A DNA stretch of 64,000 bases, taken from Deinococcus fonticola (GTDB lineage: Bacteria; Deinococcota; Deinococci; Deinococcales; Deinococcaceae). The notes under the pieces were generated by a model. The model saw only the letters and a list, made by a program, of their open reading frames with translations. It was not told the DNA's origin and ran no database searches. How positions within the stretch are numbered: position 1 is the first letter of the stretch; the number at the start of each line of letters is the position of its first letter. The stretch covers positions 1-64,000 of the forward strand of contig NZ_SMMH01000015.1 of NCBI RefSeq assembly GCF_004634215.1. The letters run 5' to 3'. Position numbers and translations under genes: made by a program. Positions 42,679-54,782 of the stretch are shown piece after piece.

Positions 42679-43674
42679 TTGTCCGTCCCGCACCGCGCTC
42701 CCATCGATCAACTCGACAGCAAACATTCGCCCCTGCTGGTCTTTGCCGGCCAGAGCAACCGCCCACTCGCCCAGGCCATCTGCGACAACCTCGGCATTCC
42801 GCTGGGCAAAAGCAAGACCGAGAAATTCACGAACGACAACATCATCGTCCACTACGAGGAATCCCTGCGCGAGGGGGATATTTTCATCGTGCAGTCCTTC
42901 AGCACCCCGGTCAGCGACGCGATCATGGAACTCATGCTGATGATCGACGCCGCCAAGTCGGCCAGCGCCGGGCGCGTCACCGCCGTGATTCCCTACTACT
43001 CGTACGCCCGCAGCGACAAGAAAGACAGCCCCCGCATCTCCATCGCGGGCCGCCTGGTCGCCGACCTGCTGCAGGAAGCCGGCGCCGACCGCATCCTGAC
43101 CATGACGCTGCACGCGCCGCAGGTGCACGGGTTCTTCAAGGTGCCGGTCGATCACCTGTCCGCCGACATCGTGCTGTCGCAGCACTTCAAGAAGTGTGTG
43201 CCCGACGCGCACGACGGCGTGGTGCTGGCCCCCGACGCCGGCAGCATCAAACGCGCCTCGCAGATCGCCCGCCGCCTCGACAGCGGCCTGGCCATGATCG
43301 ACAAGGAGCGCCTGTCCGACACCGAGGTGCGCCCCCGCGCCCTGATCGGGGACGTGGACGGCAAGACCGTGTTCATCATCGACGATGAGATCAGCACCGC
43401 CGGCTCGCTGGTCGAAACCGTGAACATTGCCCGCAGCATGGGGGCCAAGGACGTATACGTGGCAGTCACGCACGGCGTGTACACCGGCCCGGCCATCCAG
43501 CGCATCGCTGGCCTGGACGTCACCCAGGTCGCCAGCTGCAACACCGTGGATGTCCCCCAGGCGAAGATCGAAGCCGCCAACGGCAAACTGGCCGTGCTGG
43601 ACGTCGCCCCGCTGTTCGCCAACGCCATTCTGAACATCCACACCGGCGCGAGCGTCAGTACGCTGTTTACCTGA
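42679..43674 (+). CDS. prs: Ribose-phosphate pyrophosphokinase
   Basis: Makes PRPP from ribose 5-phosphate and ATP (EC 2.7.6.1), feeding nucleotide, His and Trp synthesis. 331 residues with the PRPP synthetase features [20 protein letters not shown] (flexible loop, ATP contacts), [19 protein letters not shown], and the PRPP-binding loop [15 protein letters not shown]. The start is TTG at 42679 with TGGAGGA upstream. rpiA, which supplies ribose 5-phosphate, is 6 kb away. Confidence 0.96.
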   Translation: MSVPHRAPIDQLDSKHSPLLVFAGQSNRPLAQAICDNLGIPLGKSKTEKFTNDNIIVHYEESLREGDIFIVQSFSTPVSDAIMELMLMIDAAKSASAGRVTAVIPYYSYARSDKKDSPRISIAGRLVADLLQEAGADRILTMTLHAPQVHGFFKVPVDHLSADIVLSQHFKKCVPDAHDGVVLAPDAGSIKRASQIARRLDSGLAMIDKERLSDTEVRPRALIGDVDGKTVFIIDDEISTAGSLVETVNIARSMGAKDVYVAVTHGVYTGPAIQRIAGLDVTQVASCNTVDVPQAKIEAANGKLAVLDVAPLFANAILNIHTGASVSTLFT

Positions 43675-43690
43675 AAACCCTCGTCGGTGG

Positions 43691-43734
43691 AAGCAGGCCC
43701 CAGCCACGTTGCCGGGGCCTGCTTTCTCTTTTGG
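43691..43734 (+). terminator. prs terminator
   Basis: AAGCAGGCCCC / GGGGCCTGCTT, eleven perfect pairs with a 12-base loop, followed by TTCTCTTTT. Confidence 0.9.
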
Positions 43735-43909
43735 CGGGCCAGCACCGGTCGCCTTGTATCCAGAAAAAAGCTTCAGCAGGACTTTACCCTTCGGGGCCTT
43801 TCATCCAGGCGAGCCTCGTAGCGGATTAGGGTTGTGGGGTCGTCCTTTGCCCTACCTGTGAACCTGGTCCCGGACAGCCGGTTTCCTCACCCGCTCAAGG
43901 AGAGTTCCT

Positions 43910-44311
43910 ATGGACACCATCTCAGCCATGCTGCAAACCCACCCGAACCCCGGCCGTTTCGATCTCTCTGCGCTGGCCGCCTGCCTCAGCGCCTGCCTGG
44001 AGTGCCTGGGGTGCTGCACGCTGTGCGCCGACGCCTGCCTGAATGAGGAGGAGCACCTGGCCCACCTGACCAAATGCATCACCCTGAACGGCCAGTGCGC
44101 GGACGTGTGTGCCGCGACCGCTGGCGTGCTGGCCCGCGCCGCGCAGGGAGACGATGAGGTGATTCGCGCGCAGCTACAGGCCTGTGTGGCCGCCTGCCGG
44201 GCGTGTGCCCAGGAATGCGAAGCCCACGCGCAGATGGGCATGCCGCACTGCCAGGTCTGCGCCGAATGCTGCCGCCGCTGCGAAAGCGCCTGTCAGCGCC
44301 TGCTGGCCTGA
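43910..44311 (+). CDS. Four-helix bundle copper-binding protein (Csp/DUF326 family)
   Basis: 133 residues with 20 Cys, many in CxxC and CxxxC spacings along amphipathic helices (AACLSACLECLGCCTLC, CVAACRACAQEC, CQVCAECCRRCESAC). This is the copper-storage Csp pattern, in which inward-facing Cys bind many Cu(I). No TAT or Sec signal is present, so it is likely the cytosolic (Csp3-like) type. AAGGAG lies eight bases before the ATG. No copper exporter or CsoR gene is adjacent. Confidence 0.9.
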   Translation: MDTISAMLQTHPNPGRFDLSALAACLSACLECLGCCTLCADACLNEEEHLAHLTKCITLNGQCADVCAATAGVLARAAQGDDEVIRAQLQACVAACRACAQECEAHAQMGMPHCQVCAECCRRCESACQRLLA

Positions 44312-44334
44312 ACCGCGCCTGGCCCCTGCACCCG

Positions 44335-44685
44335 TCAGAATTCGCTGAAAATCAGCAGGCTGCCTTTGCTGGAGCCGATCTTCGGCAGAACGCTCAGGAT
44401 GTAGGCGTCCGTGCCGTTGCTGGTGAACGACGCGCTGTCCTTGACCCAGGTGTCGGTCTGTTTCCAGCCCTTCCAGCCGCTCAGTTTTTTCTGCGTGACC
44501 CGGCGCTCGGCACTGCCGGTGGCGCAGCGGGTCGAGGCGTTGCCCAGTTTGCCGGGACAGGGAACAACCTTGAGCCGCGCCGCCTTCACCGCACTTTGAA
44601 AGACGAAGGCGGCGCGGCCACTCAGGGCGCCGGCGGGGGCGCTCAGCAGCAGCGCGGCCAGCAGCGAAGTGAGGTGGTTTTTCAT
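44335..44685 (-). CDS. Small secreted hypothetical protein
   Basis: 116 residues with a signal peptide (MKNHLTSLLAALLLSAPAGALS). The mature part is basic, with two Cys (VVPCPGKLG and STRCATGS) and a C-terminal KGSLLIFSEF. Not recognised. It begins three bases after the stop of the phosphodiester glycosidase gene and uses a GGAGG inside that gene, so the two form an operon. Confidence 0.6.
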   Translation of the reverse strand: MKNHLTSLLAALLLSAPAGALSGRAAFVFQSAVKAARLKVVPCPGKLGNASTRCATGSAERRVTQKKLSGWKGWKQTDTWVKDSASFTSNGTDAYILSVLPKIGSSKGSLLIFSEF

Positions 44686-44688
44686 GCG

Positions 44689-46734
44689 TTACTTGCCTCC
44701 CAGCGTGGTTTTCGGTACAAAAACGATGGCGTTGGGCACGTTCTGGCTCCAGATGCCGTTCAGGTAGCCGCCCAGCGTGCCGTAGCCGCTGCTCAGGTAC
44801 GCACCCGCGCTGCTGCCGCTGTCCAGGCGCACGGCGTCGCGCACGCCCACGCCGGCCAGCGCGGCGGCGAACGCCTCGGGCGTGCCGTACTCGAAGAAAG
44901 CGATGGTGGGCCGCCCCTGAAAGGTGCCCAGCGCCACCTGCTTGGTGGGCCGCCAGATGCTGGCGTTCGTGTTGAAGTTCTCGCGGGCCGGGTCGAGCGC
45001 CACCTTGCCGCCCGACACCAGCAGCGGCCCGGCGCTGAGGGCCTCCTGCGCGGCCTCCCATGGGGCATCGCTGCTGCGCCACACCAGCTCCACTTTCAGG
45101 GCCTGTCCGGCGGCGCGCGGAAGCTGCGGAAAGCGCGCCGGGTCGAACGTCAGCGAGAGCGTCCCGGCGGGCGGCACCACCCGGCCGGTCACGGCGCTCT
45201 GAATGGTTTCGCCGTTCAGCGGCACATAGAGGGTCGTCAGGTCGTCGGCGCCCACCGCCGTGCGGCCATCGCCCACGAAGGCGGTCAGCAGGTCGCGGCG
45301 CACCCTGGCCCCCACGACGTTCACCAGCAGCGAACTGAAATTCCCGCGCAGCACGTACCGCGGTTTGGGGTAACCGAACATCGCCTCGCCCGCCGGGGTG
45401 AACCCGACCGTGGCGCGGCGTTCCAGGCTGGAAGCGGTCATCAGGCCGCCCGACACCACCAGATCGACCGGCAGGGCGCTGGCCGGGTCGAAGTACCCGC
45501 CATTTACACCCCCCACCCCGCGCACGCTTTTGACCAGTGAAGCCAGGTCGGCAAAGCGGCCCGCCGGGGCGCTGACCACCCTGGGCTGGTAGCTGGCCGG
45601 GTCGAAGCTGAGCAGGTGCAGCAGCCCCCGGTTGAGGTAAGTCACGCCATCCGGCAGGTTCTCGGGGTTGATGGGCGGTGGCACACCGGCGTCCAGCACT
45701 GTGGTCGTGTCCACCACCACGCGCGGCGGGTCGTCCAGCGTAAAAATCTCGCTGGTGCCGCCCCCTGTGGTCAGGCTGACCACCGCCCCGCCCACGTCCG
45801 GCGTCACCGTAAGGGTATCGCCGGAACTGAGGGCCGAGGTGCTCTCGGACGCGCTGACACCGCCCAGCTTGATGCTCAGGCCACCCTTTTGCCGCTCGAT
45901 GGTGTGCGCCGTGGCGCGCGACAGTTCCAGTACCACGCGCTGCACCTCCACGTTGCGGTGAATGCTGCGGCTGACCCGCACGGTGTTCAGGTTCGCCAGT
46001 GGCTGTTGGGGCTGGGGCTGCGGCGGCTGTGTTTGTGGGGGCTGCGGTTGCGGTGGCTGGCGCGTCGGGGCGGTCACGCCGGGCGTATCGCTGGTCGGTG
46101 CCGGCGCAGGAGGTGCCGGAGGAACCGCCACCGGGGCAGAGGGTGCCGGGACGGGTGTCGGCGCAGGCTTCGTGGCGGGCGCGGGTGAGGTGCCTTTCAG
46201 CGGGGCCGCCACCGGGGCGCGGGGCGGAACTGGCGTGGGTTTCGCCGCAGCGGTCGCACTGGGTGCAGTCGACACACTCGGTGCGGCGGGCAGGGCGGGA
46301 GACGGCCCCAGGGTCTGCACCGGCACCACGGCGGGGGCGGCGAACTCCAGCGTGTTCGCGCTTTCTTTCGTCACCCTTACGCCCAGCGCCTTGAGGGCCA
46401 CCAGCGGCACGTACAGGCTGCCGTTCAGCGCTTCGGGCGCGGGAAGCGGCGGCGCCCCCCGGAAGCCCACGGCCACCCAGCCTGTCACCGGTGAAAAGCG
46501 CAACTCCCGCGCCCCGTACACCAGTCGCGTGTCCAGCGGGTCGTTTCGCACGCTGACGCCCAGGCGCGGCAGTGTCCACACCGCCAGCATCTCCGCGCCG
46601 CCCAGCACCCGCGAGTCCACTGCCGCCGCCTGCACCACTGTGCCGATCACCACGTTTCGCGCCAAGCCCGCGCCTGAAAACAGCAGCCCCAGGCCCAGCA
46701 AAAACGCCCCACCACGCCAATCCCGCACCTTCAC
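44689..46734 (-). CDS. Secreted phosphodiester glycosidase with AMIN-like domain
   Basis: 681 residues. Signal peptide ([18 protein letters not shown]), an N-terminal domain with a copper-amine-oxidase-N-like segment ([19 protein letters not shown]), a long Pro/Ala/Gln-rich linker, an AMIN-like beta domain ([16 protein letters not shown]), then the NAGPA-type catalytic domain: [21 protein letters not shown] and [18 protein letters not shown]. Probable cell-envelope polysaccharide or glycan enzyme. I start at GTG 46734 because TACACT ends seven bases upstream and the signal peptide follows; the open frame to 46878 lacks both. Confidence 0.85.
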   Translation of the reverse strand: MKVRDWRGGAFLLGLGLLFSGAGLARNVVIGTVVQAAAVDSRVLGGAEMLAVWTLPRLGVSVRNDPLDTRLVYGARELRFSPVTGWVAVGFRGAPPLPAPEALNGSLYVPLVALKALGVRVTKESANTLEFAAPAVVPVQTLGPSPALPAAPSVSTAPSATAAAKPTPVPPRAPVAAPLKGTSPAPATKPAPTPVPAPSAPVAVPPAPPAPAPTSDTPGVTAPTRQPPQPQPPQTQPPQPQPQQPLANLNTVRVSRSIHRNVEVQRVVLELSRATAHTIERQKGGLSIKLGGVSASESTSALSSGDTLTVTPDVGGAVVSLTTGGGTSEIFTLDDPPRVVVDTTTVLDAGVPPPINPENLPDGVTYLNRGLLHLLSFDPASYQPRVVSAPAGRFADLASLVKSVRGVGGVNGGYFDPASALPVDLVVSGGLMTASSLERRATVGFTPAGEAMFGYPKPRYVLRGNFSSLLVNVVGARVRRDLLTAFVGDGRTAVGADDLTTLYVPLNGETIQSAVTGRVVPPAGTLSLTFDPARFPQLPRAAGQALKVELVWRSSDAPWEAAQEALSAGPLLVSGGKVALDPARENFNTNASIWRPTKQVALGTFQGRPTIAFFEYGTPEAFAAALAGVGVRDAVRLDSGSSAGAYLSSGYGTLGGYLNGIWSQNVPNAIVFVPKTTLGGK

Positions 46735-46898
46735 GCGCCCGAGTGTACCCGGAAAGCCCCGGAAGCGCATGAGGTCTTCGCGGCCCAGGGTCACCAGGGA
46801 CAGCTTCGGCGGAAAAACCTGGAGCCGAGTCCGGCGCCACGGAATGACCTGCCGGTGACCTGGGAAGGCGTTACGCACTCTCCGCTATTCTCGCTGGC

Positions 46899-47168
46899 AT
46901 GTCGAATGCCGAGTTTGTCGGACTGGTCAATATGCTGCACGCCACGGCGGAGGCGGCCCTGGGCGATCTGAACGCCGCCACCGCCAGCGCCGCCCGCGAC
47001 GGGTTACTGCTGGAGGGCCGTGCCCGGCAAACCGCCGAACGCAGCCTGAAACTGCTGACTATGCTCTCCGAGAAGACCCGCGGGAACCTGGATTTCACCG
47101 AGGCTGACCTGCTCAGCCAGGCTATTGGCAGCCTGCGCGAACGCCTGAATGCCCTGGGCGGCCACTGA
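46899..47168 (+). CDS. DUF1844 domain-containing protein
   Basis: 89 residues, helical and soluble: EFVGLVNMLHATAEAALGDL near the start and LTMLSEKTRGNLDFTEADLL near the end match DUF1844. Function unknown. TATTCT ends seven bases before the ATG. Its stop codon abuts the GTG of dtd with no gap, so the two are coupled. Confidence 0.8.
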   Translation: MSNAEFVGLVNMLHATAEAALGDLNAATASAARDGLLLEGRARQTAERSLKLLTMLSEKTRGNLDFTEADLLSQAIGSLRERLNALGGH

Positions 47169-47609
47169 GTGCGGGCCGTCTTGCAGCGCGTGACCCGCGC
47201 CACCTGCACCGTCGAAGGACAGCTCAGCGGCGAAACGGGGCCGGGCCTGCTGGTGCTGCTGGGTGTCGCGCCCACCGACACGGCCACCACCGCGCAGCAA
47301 CTCGCGGCCAAGGTGGCGAAACTGCGTGTTTTTGGCGATGAGCACGGCAAGATGAACCGCTCGCTTCAGGACATCGGCGGGGGGGTGCTCAGCATCAGTC
47401 AGTTCACGCTGTTCGGGGACACCAGCCGGGGCAATCGCCCCAGTTTTATCGGCGCGGCCCCGCCTGAACAGGCGCGGGAACTGTACGGCGTGTTCAACAC
47501 GGCCCTGCGCAACCTGGGGCTGCCCGTCGGAGAAGGGGTTTTTGGCGCCCACATGGTCATCGACCTCACAAACGACGGCCCGGTCACCTTGATACTGGAA
47601 ACGAACTGA
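47169..47609 (+). CDS. dtd: D-aminoacyl-tRNA deacylase
   Basis: 146 residues. Removes D-amino acids (and glycine mischarged on tRNA-Ala) from tRNA as a homodimer. Signature motifs: SISQFTLFGDTSRGNRPSF (SQFTL) and TNDGPVTLIL (NxGPVT), which carry the active-site cross-subunit Gly-cisPro region. GTG start directly after the upstream stop; no separate ribosome-binding site, so translation is probably by reinitiation. Confidence 0.95.
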   Translation: MRAVLQRVTRATCTVEGQLSGETGPGLLVLLGVAPTDTATTAQQLAAKVAKLRVFGDEHGKMNRSLQDIGGGVLSISQFTLFGDTSRGNRPSFIGAAPPEQARELYGVFNTALRNLGLPVGEGVFGAHMVIDLTNDGPVTLILETN

Positions 47610-47662
47610 CGGTTCCTCTACCCTCAACACGTTTCTCACCTGTCAACTCTATGCTGGCGGGC

Positions 47663-48814
<1,152 letters not shown>

Positions 48815-48989
48815 GCCGATTTTCGGTTGTCGGGAACGCAGTTCTGGGGTCAACCGGACTTGAGTAAGGTGTAAGGCAGCGTGAGCGCAAACAGCTACTG
48901 CATTGCTCCAACCGCACGGTGTTGCTTTCCCGCCCGGTCTGGGGATCGGAACGAGCGTTGATCGATGCCAGGGGGCTGGGCAAGAGATT

Positions 48990-49018
48990 TTGACCGTCAC
49001 CCGTCAACCCTCTACCAT
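48990..49018 (+). promoter_or_regulatory. Promoter of the thioesterase - bcp - rpiA cluster
   Basis: TTGACC (48990-48995), 17 bases, TACCAT (49013-49018), then seven bases to the ATG. A complete sigma-70-like promoter with a leaderless start. The spacer contains GTCACCC and GTCAACCC, a short direct repeat. Confidence 0.65.
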
Positions 49019-49025
49019 CACCCTC

Positions 49026-49466
49026 ATGCCCCAGCCCATTCCCACCCTGGACGAACTGAACGCCCGCAATGCAGGTTACCTGCCGGGCCTGATCGGCCTG
49101 AAGTTCACGCATGTCGAGCGCACCCTGCTGCGCAGCGAACTGACCCTGCGCCCGGAACTGCTGGCCCCCAACGGGTTCCTGCACGCAGCGGCCATCATTG
49201 CCCTGGCGGACACCACCGCCGGGTACGGCACGCGCCTGCTGTTACCAGACGGCGCGAACTTCACCACCATCGAACTGAAAAGTAACCACCTGGGCACCGC
49301 CCGCGAAGGCACGATTACCTGCGAGGCCCGCAACGTCCACGCCGGGCGCAGTACCCAGGTCTGGGACGCCGAGGTTCGCAGCCCCGAAGGCAAGATCATC
49401 GCCCTGTTCCGCTGTACCCAGGCCGTGCTGTCTCCCAGAAGCGACGAGCGGACGGCCGCTGGCTGA
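49026..49466 (+). CDS. PaaI-type hotdog-fold thioesterase
   Basis: 146 residues. GFLHAAAIIALADTTAGYGTRLLLP is the hotdog helix with the catalytic-type Asp (ADTT), followed by ELKSNHLGTAREGTITCEARNVH. Acyl-CoA thioesterase of the PaaI/YdiI group; substrate unknown. First gene of a tight cluster. The leaderless TACCAT box sets the start; an in-frame frame back to 48903 is not supported. Confidence 0.88.
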   Translation: MPQPIPTLDELNARNAGYLPGLIGLKFTHVERTLLRSELTLRPELLAPNGFLHAAAIIALADTTAGYGTRLLLPDGANFTTIELKSNHLGTAREGTITCEARNVHAGRSTQVWDAEVRSPEGKIIALFRCTQAVLSPRSDERTAAG

Positions 49467-49478
49467 TAGCCTGAACCC

Positions 49479-49957
<479 letters not shown>

Positions 49958-49961
<4 letters not shown>

Positions 49962-50644
49962 CTGATCTTGAGCCTCTGAAGAAAGAAGCCGCCCTCCGCG
50001 CCGTGCAACTCGTGCAGAGCGGCAATCGCGTGGGCCTCGGCACGGGCAGCACCGCCAGGTACGCCATAGAAGAAATCGGGCGCAGGCTGAAAAGTGGCGA
50101 ACTGACGGGCATTGTGGGCGTATCCACCAGCGAAGCCAGCGAGAAACTCGCCCGCGAGGTCGGCATCCCCACTCAACCCCTCGACCCGCGCCCCCTGGAC
50201 ATCGCCATCGACGGCGCGGACGAAATAGCCCCGAACCTCGACCTCATCAAAGGCCTGGGCGGCGCACTGGTGCGCGAGAAAGTCACGGAAGTGCAGGCCA
50301 GGCGCCTGATTATCATCGCGGATCACACCAAGATTGTCGGCACCCTCGGCGAGAAAGCGCCGCTGCCCATCGAAATCCTGAAGTTCGGGTTCCTGAGCAC
50401 CATCGAGCGCCTGCGTGAATTCCTGCCCGGTGGTCGCCTGCGCCAGCCCGGAGCGCACCCCTACGAAACCGACAACGGCAACTACATTTACGATGCGCAA
50501 CTTCCCAAGGACTTTAACCCTGTCGAACTCGAACGCCGCATTAAAGGAACCCTCGGCATCGTGGACACCGGGTTTTTCCTGGGCATGGCCGAACGGGCCT
50601 TCGTGGCGGCCCCCGACGGCGTGCGGGAACTCACCCGCGATTGA
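49958..50644 (+). CDS. rpiA: Ribose-5-phosphate isomerase A
   Basis: 228 residues. Interconverts ribose 5-phosphate and ribulose 5-phosphate (EC 5.3.1.6). Motifs: GNRVGLGTGSTARYAIEEI, DIAIDGADEIAPNLDLIKGLGGALVREK with the catalytic Glu and the substrate Lys/Asp set, and IADHTKIV. The GTG start overlaps the bcp stop (GTGA), indicating coupling. Confidence 0.95.
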
Positions 50645-50647
50645 CCG

Positions 50648-50990
50648 GTGACGGACGCAGAGCAGCGGGCACTGGCCGCCGCGTTGGTCAGCCTGTTCGG
50701 GGAAAGGCTGAACATCCGGGTGCTGAAAGGTGGATTTCGTTTCGACTGGCAGGGCGAAGAATACGGCAGCCTGATGTTCTCTCAGGGCAGCTGCGGTCAG
50801 ACCATGGCCCTGGACACCATCGTTTCCGCTGCGCTGAACACGGCTCACGACACTGTTCTGGAGGGGATGGGGTACGCCGGAAGCGATCCCGGCCCCCTCG
50901 CCACCTCGACTGCCGATTACCTTGTTCGGCCTGGGGCCTTCCTGCTGCGCGTCATCGCTGCTGACGGTGCCGTCTTAAGTGGGGCGACTT

Positions 50991-51004
<14 letters not shown>
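50648..51004 (+). CDS. Hypothetical protein downstream of rpiA
   Basis: 118 residues starting [17 protein letters not shown], soluble, with a single Cys-containing segment ([13 protein letters not shown]). Not recognised. GTG start three bases after rpiA, so the fourth gene of the thioesterase-bcp-rpiA operon. Its end overlaps the converging DUF255 gene by 14 bases. Confidence 0.55.
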
Positions 51005-53018
<2,014 letters not shown>

Positions 53019-53074
53019 GGTTCAAGGGTAAGTGGGAAGGGGGGGGTGGTGAGTGGCAGAAAGATGAAGGCGTT

Positions 53075-54010
53075 TCAGGGCAAGGTTGCCAGCCGCTGCA
53101 AGAGAAGGTTAAAGAAAGCGGCATCGTTGACCCCCACCGCCACGCGGGCGTTCGCGTGCTGTGTGCTGCCGTACAGGTCGCACACGGTACGCCCGAAATT
53201 CAGACCCTCCTGCGTTTCGACGTCCACGCGCATGTCCTGCCAGTTCAGCAGGTCGGGTTGAATCGCGGCGGCCACCGCCAGCGGGTCGTGCAGTGCCCCT
53301 CCGCTCAGGCCGTAACGCTGGCGGTACATGTCGGCGTAGGCGGTCAGCATCTCGGCACTCACCTGCCCGGCGGCATTCCCCAGGTTTTGCAGGGCCTTCA
53401 CGCGCTCGGGCGTGGCGATGCACCCCATGGTCACGTTCAGGCCCACCATACGCAGCTTCACGCCGCTCCCGAACACGATCCTGGCGGCGTGCGGGTCGGC
53501 CAGGGCATTGAACTCGGCGGCGGGTGTGCGGTTGCCCTGCCCGGTACTGCCGCCCATCCACACGACCTCCTTCACGAGATCCGGCAGGTCGGGCGCGATG
53601 CGGAACGCCAGGGCCAGCGTGGTCAGCGGCCCGGTGGCGATGATCGTCACTTCACCCGGTCTGGAACGCACGGTTCGCCCGATGAAGTTCACGGCGTGCT
53701 GTTCCTCGGGCGTCTGCTCCGCCTCGGGCAGAAACTGCGCGGGGAGGCCCGTCTGCCCGTGAACGTTGGCGGCGGTCAACTCGCCCCGCACCAGCGGACG
53801 ATCCGCTCCGGCGTAGTAGGGTACGCTCTGACGCGCCAGGGCCAGCACCACGCCGGTATTCCACAGGGTTTTGCCCAGGTCGACGTTCCCGTGAACGGCG
53901 GTGATGCCCAGCACGTCCAGTTCCGGCGACGCCAGCGCCAGCAGCCAGGCAATGGCGTCGTCGAGGCCAGGGTCACCATCCAGAATCACGGGCAGTCGGG
54001 AAAGCGTCAT
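53075..54010 (-). CDS. Nucleoside hydrolase (IunH family)
   Basis: 311 residues. Hydrolyses N-glycosidic bonds of nucleosides, releasing ribose. The calcium/active-site motif DGDPGLDDAIAW (about 10-21) is intact, with ITAVHGNVDLGKTLWN and VWMGGSTGQGNRTPAAEFNALADPHAA, which carry substrate ribose ligands, and the second Asp in HDPLAVAAAI. Specificity unknown. TACACT ends six bases before ATG 54010; the open frame to 54214 is not supported. Confidence 0.92.
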   Translation of the reverse strand: MTLSRLPVILDGDPGLDDAIAWLLALASPELDVLGITAVHGNVDLGKTLWNTGVVLALARQSVPYYAGADRPLVRGELTAANVHGQTGLPAQFLPEAEQTPEEQHAVNFIGRTVRSRPGEVTIIATGPLTTLALAFRIAPDLPDLVKEVVWMGGSTGQGNRTPAAEFNALADPHAARIVFGSGVKLRMVGLNVTMGCIATPERVKALQNLGNAAGQVSAEMLTAYADMYRQRYGLSGGALHDPLAVAAAIQPDLLNWQDMRVDVETQEGLNFGRTVCDLYGSTQHANARVAVGVNDAAFFNLLLQRLATLP

Positions 54011-54090
54011 GCCTGGAGTGTAACGGCAGAGCGACTGGGGTCGCGCCCGCCGGTCAGCCCGGCTGCCCTGCCCGCCTGCACGAGCAGCAA

Positions 54091-54130
54091 GGGGCCGGGA
54101 AGGGGTCGGTCGGGGAGGGGTCGGGGAGGG
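54091..54130 (+). other. G-run cluster (potential G-quadruplex)
   Basis: Seven runs of three or four G within 40 bases on the plus strand, in the divergent region between the nucleoside hydrolase and PII genes. Confidence 0.5.
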
Positions 54131-54200
54131 ATGCGTCACACGTTCACGCGGCCACAAATGGAAGACCAGCGGGAGGGCGTGGCTGGGGCGGCGGGCCATC

Positions 54201-54300
54201 TTGCATTTTGTCATCTAAATCTGGACTGTTGTCCCTGATCTCGCCAGCTCTCCGCAGGATTTCGGACATATTTTGCATTTTGTTGCCTCAGATTTAGACA
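54201..54300 (+). promoter_or_regulatory. AT-rich repeat array upstream of PII-amtB
   Basis: TTGCATTTTGT occurs twice as a direct repeat (54201-54211 and 54273-54283, 72 bases apart). Next to each copy lies one arm of a nine-base inverted repeat: CTAAATCTG (54215-54223) and CAGATTTAG (54289-54297). The AT content is far above the local average. Rest of the 388-base gap: the nucleoside hydrolase promoter, the G-run cluster, a TTGACA close to the PII gene at about 54316, and no convincing gene. Confidence 0.55.
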
Positions 54301-54398
54301 TTTGTGCAAGAAAGTTTTGACAGGTTGCAGACCGTATGACATCCTCTCGACATGCGGGGATGCCAGAACTGCAAATTGTTCAGAAAAGAGGTGACGGG

Positions 54399-54770
54399 AT
54401 GAAACTGATCACAGCGGTGGTACGCCCGGAGCGCGTGCAACAGGTCAAAGAAGCCCTCTTTCAGGTCGGAATCAGCGGACTGACCCTCAGCCGGGTCAGT
54501 GGGCACGGCGGCGAGCACGTGCTGGTCGAACAGTACCGGGGCACCCGGGTCATGGTGGAATTCCACGACAAGGTCGAGTTCCGCATGGCCGTCAGCGAAC
54601 CCTTCGTGGACGCCGCCATTCAGGCCATCTGTCAGGGCGCACGCACCGGCGAGGTCGGGGACGGCAAGATCTTCGTCCAGCCGCTGGAACGCGTCGTTCG
54701 CATTCGCACCGGAGAGGAAGACAACGCCGCCCTGACGCCCGTCAACGAAACCAAACTCACTCCCGCCTGA
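54399..54770 (+). CDS. PII family nitrogen regulator with altered T-loop
   Basis: 123 residues; trimeric 2-oxoglutarate/ATP sensor, here with amtB, so probably the GlnK role of blocking the transporter. The ATP site is intact (TGEVGDGK 83-90, R101, R103) and K58 is present. Two key residues are not: by position-by-position count against E. coli GlnK, residue 51 is Val, not the uridylylated Tyr, and residue 39 is Glu, not the Gln that binds 2-oxoglutarate. GAGGTG precedes the ATG. The amtB start lies 12 bases past its stop. Confidence 0.92.
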   Translation: MKLITAVVRPERVQQVKEALFQVGISGLTLSRVSGHGGEHVLVEQYRGTRVMVEFHDKVEFRMAVSEPFVDAAIQAICQGARTGEVGDGKIFVQPLERVVRIRTGEEDNAALTPVNETKLTPA

Positions 54771-54782
54771 GGAGGACACGAC

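Noticed and set aside
43784..43796. TTACCCTTCGGGG upstream of the Cys-rich copper protein as a CsoR operator
   Set aside because: Only a short partial match to a GC-rich palindrome; too weak without a regulator gene nearby.
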